In this document: in pieces, positions 58,453 through 64,000 of the stretch
Layout of the letters: the number at the start of each line of letters is the position of its first letter
Position numbering within the stretch: position 1 is the first letter of the stretch
NCBI RefSeq assembly: GCF_003627815.1
Contig: NZ_CP032698.1
Coordinates: 1,054,001 to 1,118,000, forward strand
Length of the DNA: 64,000 nt
DNA from: Streptomyces hundungensis
Lineage (GTDB): Bacteria; Actinomycetota; Actinomycetes; Streptomycetales; Streptomycetaceae
Direction: 5' to 3'
Translations under genes and position numbers: made by a program
The notes under the pieces: model-generated
What the model was told of the DNA's origin: nothing
The model's input: the letters and a program-made list of their open reading frames with translations, nothing else
Databases searched by the model: none

Positions 58453-58868
58453 CGCCGTGCACTCTCCTTGATCTCCGCCACATCGGTCTTGACGCTCTCG
58501 ACGGTCTGCTGGGGCGTGGGCGGGCCACCCCGGCTGACCTCCTTCTTGCCGCTGAGGGCGAGGAGCGCGGTGATCAGGCCCAGCAGGGCGGTCACGATCA
58601 GCGCGGCGCTCCATGCCGGGAGGGCGACGGCGAGGGCGCAGATGGCCGTGATGACCAGAGCCTGCAAGGTGAGGAAGCCGGTCACTCCGGCTCCGCCGAA
58701 CAGGCCGCCGCCCTTGCCGTACCGCTTGCCCTTCTCCTTCAACTCGGCCTGGGCCAGCCGCATTTCGGCCCGTACCAGCTCGGTGAGCTGATGTGAGGCG
58801 CGTTGGACGAGTTCGTTGACCGGCTCGGGCGGGGTGTCCGTGCCGCGCCGGGGCGGTGGGGTGGTCAT
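58449..58868 (-). CDS. Phage-holin-family (holin-X-like) membrane protein
   Basis: A 139-residue protein: a helical N-terminus (VNELVQRASHQLTELVRAEMRLAQAELKEKGKRYGKG), two TM helices (GAGVTGFLTLQALVITAICALAVAL and WSAALIVTALLGLITALLAL) and a charged tail. This is the actinobacterial putative holin-X/phage-holin-3-6 type, chromosomal and not phage-linked. It leads the holin-DUF3618-DUF4235 operon, behind a SigB-like promoter. A GGAGG site precedes ATG 58868. Confidence 0.88.
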   Translation of the reverse strand: MTTPPPRRGTDTPPEPVNELVQRASHQLTELVRAEMRLAQAELKEKGKRYGKGGGLFGGAGVTGFLTLQALVITAICALAVALPAWSAALIVTALLGLITALLALSGKKEVSRGGPPTPQQTVESVKTDVAEIKESARR

Positions 58869-58908
58869 GGTGTGTCGCCTCCTGGTTCCTCGGCCCTGCG
58901 TCGCGCGA

Positions 58909-58933
58909 GTACCCGAATGCGGCCGTGCCATCC
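58909..58933 (-). promoter_or_regulatory. SigB-like promoter of the holin/DUF3618/DUF4235 operon
   Basis: On the minus strand GGAT, 15 bp, GGGTAC: a match to the Streptomyces SigB-type consensus GNNT-N14-16-GGGTAC/T, placed 41 bp before the first ATG. Confidence 0.65.
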
Positions 58934-58991
58934 CGGAACGCGTACAACAAGCCGTTCCTGGGCCGGGGCGAGGCGGGCGTCGCCGCTGGGT

Positions 58992-59016
58992 GTGTACGTG
59001 TTCGTGACTCGGGTAC
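58992..59016 (+). promoter_or_regulatory. SigB-like promoter of the SRPBCC gene
   Basis: GTGT, 15 bp, GGGTAC, matching GNNT-N14-16-GGGTAC/T, 44 bp before the ATG at 59061. It is divergent from the minus-strand copy at 58909. Confidence 0.65.
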
Positions 59017-59060
59017 GCGGGTCGGCACCGCAGCCGAACACGTCGAAAGGAAGCGCAACC

Positions 59061-59510
59061 ATGTCGAAGGTCGAAGAATCCGTTGAGGTCGCCGTCCCGG
59101 TCGGCGTCGCGTACAACCAGTGGACGCAGTTCGAGGAGTTCCCGCAGTTCATGGGCGGAGTGGAGCGCATCGAGCAGCGCACCCCGACCCTGACCCACTG
59201 GGTGACCAAGGTCGACGGCGTGTCCCGGGAGTTCGACGCCGAGATCGTCGAGCAGATCCCGGACGAGCGGGTGGCGTGGACCTCGGTGGGCGGCGACGTC
59301 CGTCAGGCGGGTGTGGTGACCTTCCACCGCCTGGACGACGGCCACACCAAGGTGATGTTGCAGCTGGAGCACGAGCCCCACGGAGTCGTCGAGAACGCGG
59401 GCGAGAAGCTCGGTCTGGTCAAGCACCAGGTCACCCAGGACCTGAAGCGGTTCAAGACGTTCATCGAGAGCCGGGGTACGGAGACCGGTGCCTGGCGCGG
59501 CCAGGTGTGA
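59061..59510 (+). CDS. SRPBCC-family protein (cyclase/dehydrase-like)
   Basis: A 149-residue SRPBCC protein: SKVEESVEVAVPVGVAYNQWTQFEEFPQFMGGVERIEQ, WVTKVDGVSREFDAEIVEQIPDERVAWTS and a C-terminal helix (LGLVKHQVTQDLKRFKTFIESRG). This subtype is common in Streptomyces stress regulons, with no known ligand. GAAAGGAAGCG precedes the ATG, and a SigB-like promoter lies upstream, divergent from the DUF3618 operon. A terminator follows. Confidence 0.88.
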   Translation: MSKVEESVEVAVPVGVAYNQWTQFEEFPQFMGGVERIEQRTPTLTHWVTKVDGVSREFDAEIVEQIPDERVAWTSVGGDVRQAGVVTFHRLDDGHTKVMLQLEHEPHGVVENAGEKLGLVKHQVTQDLKRFKTFIESRGTETGAWRGQV

Positions 59511-59518
59511 GGCGGCGC

Positions 59519-59557
59519 CGCGGGGTGGGCGTCGGCGCGACCGCGTCCCACCCCGCG
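59519..59557. terminator. Terminator between SRPBCC and ANTAR-GAF genes
   Basis: CGCGGGGTGGG (59519-59529) and CCCACCCCGCG (59547-59557), a perfect 11-bp stem with a 17-nt loop, between convergent genes. Confidence 0.72.
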
Positions 59558-59592
59558 CGACCGCGTCCCGCCCCGTCGGCCGTGGGCTTCGG

Positions 59593-60447
59593 CTACGAGT
59601 TCCCCGAACCCTGACGTCCCAGGGCGTGGAGGTGTTCCAGGGCCTCGCGGATCAGGCCGCGCTCCTGCCAGCCGAGCCACCGGCCCGCCTCCTGTCCAAC
59701 GGCGCCGAGCGCCGCGACCTGGGCGGGGTGCAATGCCTTGGCGGGACGTTCGAGGTGCGCGGATACGACGCCTCGGCACACGCCGTCCTCGTCCAGGAGC
59801 GGAACGCTGTGACAGGCGCGGCTGCCCGCGAGGAGGATGGCGCGCCGGTCCCGTTCGCTGAAGACGGGGTGGGTGGCCACGTCGTGGACGGTGGTCAGCT
59901 CGCCGCCTTCGGCGGCCTGGGCGCATGAGGTGGTTCCGGCGCCAACGACGGCGAAGTGCTTGATGAACTGGGCGTCCAGGCCGGTGTGTTGCACGATGCG
60001 CAGCTCTTCGGCGGCCGGGTCGGCGATCTGTACGTTGCCCATGCCCGCGCCGGTGACGGCCAGCGCCTGGGAGAGCACCTCACGCAGCACCCTGCCGCGG
60101 TCGACCGCGTCGGGGGTGTCCACCCCGATCGATTCGAGCGGCGGTGGCTCCTGCGAGGGCCGGGGAAGCCATGGGCCTCCCCGGCCCTGGGGTCTTGGCG
60201 CCCGGGTCACCGCCTCCGCGAGCACCCGGAGCTTCACGTTGTGGTGCTGCGAGGCGAGCCGCAGCAGGGCGAAGGCGCTCTCGGCGTCGGGCAGCCGGTA
60301 GCGCTCCGCGAGGATCCCCTGGGCCTGCGAGATCAGCGGCCGGGTGCGGACCTGGGCCCGCAGATGGTGGGCCTCCTCGCGCAGCCGCGCGAGTTCCTCC
60401 CGCAGCACCGCCACGTCCCGGGTGTCGGGGGCGGGTTTGTCCGTCAT
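59593..60447 (-). CDS. ANTAR-GAF regulator
   Basis: A 284-residue protein. A coiled coil (VAVLREELARLREEAHHLRAQV) leads into an ANTAR RNA-binding domain (about 30-85; RPLISQAQGILAERYRLPDAESAFALLRLASQHHNVKLRVLAEAVT). After a Pro-rich linker a GAF domain spans about 125-270 (GMGNVQIADPAAEELRIVQHTGLD, CHSVPLLDEDGVCRGVVSAHLERP). ANTAR proteins act as antiterminators at paired RNA hairpins; the GAF domain would sense a ligand. The ANTAR-first order is seen in actinobacteria. ATG 60447 follows GGAGG. A 14-bp direct repeat lies upstream. Confidence 0.88.
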   Translation of the reverse strand: MTDKPAPDTRDVAVLREELARLREEAHHLRAQVRTRPLISQAQGILAERYRLPDAESAFALLRLASQHHNVKLRVLAEAVTRAPRPQGRGGPWLPRPSQEPPPLESIGVDTPDAVDRGRVLREVLSQALAVTGAGMGNVQIADPAAEELRIVQHTGLDAQFIKHFAVVGAGTTSCAQAAEGGELTTVHDVATHPVFSERDRRAILLAGSRACHSVPLLDEDGVCRGVVSAHLERPAKALHPAQVAALGAVGQEAGRWLGWQERGLIREALEHLHALGRQGSGNS

Positions 60448-60497
60448 GCGGAGGTTCCTCCGGGTGAGGGCCGGCGTGGGTCGGCTGTTCCCCACTG

Positions 60498-60523
60498 TTG
60501 TGTCGAAACTATTGTGTCGAAAC
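60498..60523. repeat. Direct repeat upstream of the ANTAR-GAF gene
   Basis: TTGTGTCGAAAC occurs at 60498-60509 and 60512-60523, a 14-bp period. It lies 51 bp from the ANTAR-GAF start and could hold a promoter or operator pair; on the minus strand it reads GTTTCGACACAA twice. Confidence 0.6.
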
Positions 60524-60571
60524 TCGCGTCCTGCACATCACCCATGTCGTTCTGGCGAGAAGGGCTCACGC

Positions 60572-60808
60572 TCAACCGGCGACACTCTCCAGCACGGAGT
60601 CGTCGAAGGTCCGGGCCCCGGGCAGCCCGTGCCGGGCGGCGATCACGGCGGCGTCGATGTCCCGGGTGCCCGTGGACACGCACAGGGTGTACGCCACGTC
60701 GCCCAGGCGCTGACGGGTCGCCTCGCTTCCTTCGCTCGCCTCCAGCGCGCTGAGCGCGGTGTATTCGTCGAGGAGTTCGCGAAGCACGGCGGGGTGGGCC
60801 AGCAGCAT
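60572..60808 (-). CDS. DUF5133 small protein
   Basis: A 78-residue protein, MLLAHPAVLRELLDEYTALSALEAS..., with RQRLGDVAYTLCVSTGTRDIDAAVIAARHGLPGAR. It fits the DUF5133 family of small Streptomyces proteins, often next to ANTAR or GAF regulators. Function unknown. The CCGGAGG site supports ATG 60808. Confidence 0.8.
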   Translation of the reverse strand: MLLAHPAVLRELLDEYTALSALEASEGSEATRQRLGDVAYTLCVSTGTRDIDAAVIAARHGLPGARTFDDSVLESVAG

Positions 60809-60893
60809 GGGGGGAACCTCCGGTCGGGGCAGTCTGGACACGGTCTCTGCTGCCCCCAGTCACGATTCCTACACCCGGGGCCCGTTGCGGGTC

Positions 60894-61376
60894 CTACACC
60901 CGGGGCCCGTTACGGGCCGACGGGACGAGCCCGGCAGCGGTGGGCCGCGTACCGGCACACAGGTCCGCGAGACCGCGCACATGGCAGCGCAGCGCCCAGG
61001 GATCGACGGGCTTGATCAGCAGCCCCGCGGCGCCCATGCGGAAGGCGCGCTCGGCGAGGCGGTCGTCGCGGCCGGTGCCGGTGATGAGCAGCACCGGCAC
61101 CTCGCGCGTCAGATCCAGGCGCGAGAGGTAGGACAGGGTGTCGAGGCCGTCGATGCCGGGCATCGCGACGTCCATCACCACCGCGGCGACCGGATGGCGC
61201 AGCACGGTCTTGAGGGCCTGTTCGCCGCTGGTGGCCCGCAGCAGCCTCCGGCCCAGCGGAGCCAGTACGTGTTCGAGCGCGAAGAGGTTGTCCTCGTGGT
61301 CGTCGACGAGGAGGAGCGCGCGTTCGGTAGTGGGCGGGGAGCCGGGCGGGCCGACTGCGGGCGATGGCGCGGGCAT
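60894..61376 (-). CDS. Stand-alone response-regulator receiver protein
   Basis: A 160-residue protein with one CheY-like receiver domain (about 30-145): acidic pair LLVDDHEDN, phospho-acceptor Asp in VVMDVAMPGIDG, Thr in LLITGTG and Lys in LLIKPVDP. There is no output domain, only a 25-residue Pro/Ala leader and a short tail. It would act by protein-protein contact. No kinase gene is adjacent; ANTAR-GAF and DUF5133 genes follow on the same strand. ATG 61376 follows GGAGAG. Confidence 0.87.
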   Translation of the reverse strand: MPAPSPAVGPPGSPPTTERALLLVDDHEDNLFALEHVLAPLGRRLLRATSGEQALKTVLRHPVAAVVMDVAMPGIDGLDTLSYLSRLDLTREVPVLLITGTGRDDRLAERAFRMGAAGLLIKPVDPWALRCHVRGLADLCAGTRPTAAGLVPSARNGPRV

Positions 61377-61754
61377 GGGCGTCTCTCCACTGATCGTCAC
61401 TGGGCGATGAGCGGGAGAGCCGCTGCCTGACTCCTCCGAAATCCGAGCATAGCCAGATCCGGCCGCGTGCCGGGCGGGGATCGGTGATCCGTCCGTCGAT
61501 CGATCCGCGGCGAAGGCGCCGGGAACGGGGGGTAGGGAAACCCCTCGCACTCGCTCCAGTGCCTGTCGGGCGCGCAGGCGGCTGCGGACACTCATGCGTT
61601 GGCGCGGCTCCCGCCACGAGCGGCGCCGTCAGCACACCCGTACACCCGCACACCCGCACACCCGCACACCCGCACCTGTCCGCTGCCTCCCCGACGCCCT
61701 CGCGTGTCAGCGGTGGACGCCCCCGCGCCTGAAGCGAAAGGAACCCCCACTCCT
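61377..61754. other. 378-bp divergent region with 8-bp tandem repeat
   Basis: Between the receiver gene and the M4 protease gene. It contains the CACACCCG repeat (61633-61675) and AAAGGAA before the protease ATG. No gene with coding character was found. Confidence 0.6.
61633..61675. repeat. Tandem CACACCCG repeat
   Basis: Five 8-bp units (one reads TACACCCG) plus a partial CAC. It lies about 80 bp before the protease start, in the likely leader or promoter. Confidence 0.9.
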
Positions 61755-63923
61755 ATGGAGATACCAAGAGCCGCGAGACTCTTGACGGTCGCGCTGGCCT
61801 GTCTGTCCGCGTCCGCCGTCGCCCTGCCCGCCGCCACCGCGGCCCCGGCGCCGCACCCCGCGCCACCGGCCGGCCCGGTCGCCTTCGCCGCCGCTCCCTT
61901 CACGGCCGACCCGACACCCGCCGTTCGCAGCCGGGTCGTCGACGCCGCGCAGAAGGCGTTGGCGGCCCACGCGGGCGCCGCACACCGGGCCGACGGGGAC
62001 GCCTTCTTCGTCCGCAACCTGATCGTGGACCGGGACGGCTCCGCCTCCGTCCGCTTCGACCGCACGTACAAGGGCCTTCCCACCTATGGCGGCGACGTCG
62101 TCGTGCGCCTGGACAAGGACGGTACGTACCGGTCGCTCGCCACCGGTTCGGGGACCTCGGCGTCGGTCTCCACCGAGCCCCAACTGGCCGCGTCCAGCGC
62201 CGTGGACGCTTCGAAGGCCGTGTTCAGGGGACAGGTCGAGTCGGTGTCCGCCGCGCACCTCGCGGTGCGGATGGAAGGCACCGGGGCGACCTTGGTGTGG
62301 GAGACGGTCGTCAGCGGCGTGCGCCCGGACCGTACGCCGAGCCGACTGCACGTCCTGGTGGACGCCCGTACCGGCAAGGTCGTACGGACCAGTGACGAGG
62401 TGAGCACGTTCGCGGTCGAGGGGGCCGCGCGCGCCACCGCCTCGAAGGTCGGTGCGGCGGCGCGGGCCGCCGCACCGACGGCCGCCGGGACGGGCCAGTC
62501 GATCTACAGCGGAAAGGTCGCGCTCGACGTCACCCAGAGCGGCAGCGGCTACTCGATGACGGACCCCGCGCACGGCAACGGCTACACCACCAACCTCAAC
62601 CACGCCACCAGCGGCACCGGTTCGGTCTTCACCAGCTCCAGCGGCACCTTCGGCAACGGCTCCACCAGCGACCCCGCCTCGGCCGGCGCGGATGTGCACT
62701 ACGGCGCGGCGAAGACGTTCGACTACTACAAGAACGTGCAGGGCCGCAACGGCATCTTCGGCGACGGCCGGGGCGTGCCGTCCCGCACGCACTACGGCAA
62801 CGCCTATGTGAACGCGTTCTGGGACGGCACCCAGATGACGTACGGCGACGGCCAGAACAACGCGCGTCCGCTGGTCGAACTCGACGTCGCGGGGCACGAG
62901 ATGAGCCACGGTGTCAGTGGCGCGCTCACCGGCTGGGACGAGACCGGTGAGACCGGCGGCATGAACGAGGGCACCAGCGACATCTTCGGCACGATGGTCG
63001 AGTTCTACGCCAACAACCCGGTGGACACGCCCGACTACACCATGGGCGAGCTCATCAACATCAACGGTGACAACCGGCCGCTGCGCTACATGTACAACCC
63101 CTCACTCGACGGCCAGTCCCCCAACTGCTGGAACAGCAGCAACGGCGGTCTCGACCCGCACTACTCGATGGGCCCGCTGAACCACTGGTTCTTCCTCGCG
63201 GCCGTCGGCAGCGGCGACCACGGCTACGGCTCCAGCCCCACCTGCAACAACTCGACGGTGACCGGCATCGGCAACGACAAGGCCGCCAAGATCTGGTACA
63301 AGGCGCTCGCCTCCTACGCCAACAGCAGCGAGAACTACCACCAGGCACGCACCGACTCGCTGCGCGCCGCCGCTGACCTCTACGGCACGCACTGCACCGA
63401 GTACAACACCATCGACGCCGCCTGGGCGGCGGTCAGCGTCACCGGCGCCGACCCCGTTCCCGGCAGCTGCAACAGCCAGCCGGGTTCGCCTTCGGTGACC
63501 AACCCGGGCAACCAGAAGGGCACGGTCGGCACCGCCGTCTCCGTGCAGATCCAGGCGAGCGACCCGGGCGGTCAGACGCTCACCTACAGTGCGACCGGCC
63601 TGCCCGCGGGTCTTTCGATCAACTCCTCCACCGGTCTCATCAGCGGTACTCCGACGACCGCCGGCACCTCGTCGGTGACCGTCACGGCGAAGAACACCGA
63701 CAACGCCACCGGCACGGCCTCCTTCACCTGGACGATCACCGACGGCGGCACGCCGCCCCAGGGCTGTGGCGATCTGCCGGCCTGGAGCGCCTCCCGCAGC
63801 TATGTGCCGGGCGACCAGGTCGCGTACAACGGCCACAAGTGGTCCTCGCAGTGGTACTCGACCGGCGCCGAGCCGGGCGCGCCCGGTTCCTGGGCCGTCT
63901 GGAAGGACGCGGGAGCCTGCTGA
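61755..63923 (+). CDS. Secreted M4 (thermolysin-like) metalloprotease with chitin-binding module
   Basis: A 722-residue preproenzyme: signal peptide (1-30), FTP and PepSY-type propeptide (about 50-235), M4 catalytic domain (about 245-555) with zinc motif HEMSH (His381, Glu382, His385), third ligand Glu405 in GGMNEGTSDIFG and the downstream active-site His in MGPLNHWFF. A putative Ig/PIG domain follows (about 575-665, YSATGLPAGLSINSSTGLISGTP), then a C-terminal CBM5/12-like chitin-binding module with AWSASRSYVPGDQVAYNGHKW. It would digest protein in chitin-rich material. ATG 61755 has a distant AAAGGAA. The gene is complete. Confidence 0.93.
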   Translation: MEIPRAARLLTVALACLSASAVALPAATAAPAPHPAPPAGPVAFAAAPFTADPTPAVRSRVVDAAQKALAAHAGAAHRADGDAFFVRNLIVDRDGSASVRFDRTYKGLPTYGGDVVVRLDKDGTYRSLATGSGTSASVSTEPQLAASSAVDASKAVFRGQVESVSAAHLAVRMEGTGATLVWETVVSGVRPDRTPSRLHVLVDARTGKVVRTSDEVSTFAVEGAARATASKVGAAARAAAPTAAGTGQSIYSGKVALDVTQSGSGYSMTDPAHGNGYTTNLNHATSGTGSVFTSSSGTFGNGSTSDPASAGADVHYGAAKTFDYYKNVQGRNGIFGDGRGVPSRTHYGNAYVNAFWDGTQMTYGDGQNNARPLVELDVAGHEMSHGVSGALTGWDETGETGGMNEGTSDIFGTMVEFYANNPVDTPDYTMGELININGDNRPLRYMYNPSLDGQSPNCWNSSNGGLDPHYSMGPLNHWFFLAAVGSGDHGYGSSPTCNNSTVTGIGNDKAAKIWYKALASYANSSENYHQARTDSLRAAADLYGTHCTEYNTIDAAWAAVSVTGADPVPGSCNSQPGSPSVTNPGNQKGTVGTAVSVQIQASDPGGQTLTYSATGLPAGLSINSSTGLISGTPTTAGTSSVTVTAKNTDNATGTASFTWTITDGGTPPQGCGDLPAWSASRSYVPGDQVAYNGHKWSSQWYSTGAEPGAPGSWAVWKDAGAC

Positions 63924-64000
63924 GTCTCCTCTGACTCCGCTCATCGCCCGCTAGTAACTCCCGCTGGGAATCGGGCCGTTGGTCTTGCGACCGGCGGCCC

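Noticed and set aside
58449..58868. Prophage remnant because of the holin-like protein
   Set aside because: No phage structural, integrase or lysis genes are nearby; the gene is in a conserved-type chromosomal operon with DUF3618 and DUF4235.
61633..61675. CRISPR or replication iterons
   Set aside because: Only 8-bp units, five copies, no spacers, and no replication or cas gene nearby.

Overview
The window looks like a Streptomyces chromosome. It is very GC-rich, starts are often GTG or once TTG with strong GGAGG-type ribosome binding sites, and genes are packed with ATGA/GTGA overlaps. It carries actinobacterial families (CsbD, DUF2267, DUF4235, DUF3618, DUF5133, RheA/Hsp18, a SigB/F/G-type sigma factor, SCO0607-type lipoprotein). 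TTA codons are very rare: I found five in all, each in an accessory-type gene. No rRNA, tRNA, CRISPR array, prophage or intact insertion sequence was seen.

Layout. 0-7.7 kb: small stress and detoxification genes (SRPBCC, FAD monooxygenase, hemerythrin), then a LysR regulator with an isochorismatase, divergent from an MFS exporter and an alpha/beta hydrolase, then a frameshifted small gene. 7.9-15.3 kb: a stress-response neighbourhood with an RsbQ-RsbP-RsbV energy-stress operon, beta-carbonic anhydrase, CsbD, a hydrophobic peptide, a SigB-like sigma factor, a MerR regulator, DUF2267, and hsp18 divergent from its repressor rheA across two RheA-type operators. 15.4-24.4 kb: envelope and lipid genes (a patatin/EF-hand fusion, an acyltransferase-like protein, DUF4239, a repeat-rich surface protein), an inositol-phosphatase-like protein with altered metal ligands, and a Cys-rich protein.

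24.4-31.4 kb: an uncharacterised amino-acid-centred cluster. It has an M20 peptidase and a double AsnC/Lrp regulator, divergent from a frameshifted MHS-type transporter, chorismate mutase (TTA), a LysE exporter, a 2OG-Fe(II) oxygenase (TTA) and a threonine-dehydratase-like PLP enzyme. 31.5-34.9 kb: rifampin phosphotransferase (rph) with a near-consensus rifamycin-associated element. 34.9-38.3 kb: glucokinase-like, SIS isomerase (TTA) and GT20 trehalose-phosphate-synthase-like genes. 38.3-42.5 kb: a 1405-residue caspase / STAND NTPase / 14-WD40 protein (TTA), the best candidate for a conflict or cell-death system. 42.6-49.2 kb: two SDR enzymes, an esterase, a MarR regulator, an IMPDH-like enzyme, a 5'-truncated peptide deformylase and a methyltransferase.

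49.6-64 kb: a repeat-containing membrane protein and a lipoprotein; then three consecutive secreted proteins that join different catalytic domains (GH43-like, lytic transglycosylase-like, NlpC/P60-like) to PLL/DUF346-type beta-propellers, two of them sharing a near-identical 565-bp tract; a three-gene DUF4235/DUF3618/holin-like operon and an SRPBCC gene under divergent SigB-like promoters; ANTAR-GAF and receiver-domain regulators; and a secreted M4 metalloprotease with a chitin-binding module.

Themes: general-stress control (RsbQPV, SigB-like factor, SigB-like promoters), antibiotic defence (rph), possible developmental control through bldA/TTA codons, and secreted polymer-degrading enzymes. 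All functions are inferred from sequence by eye; no database search was run.
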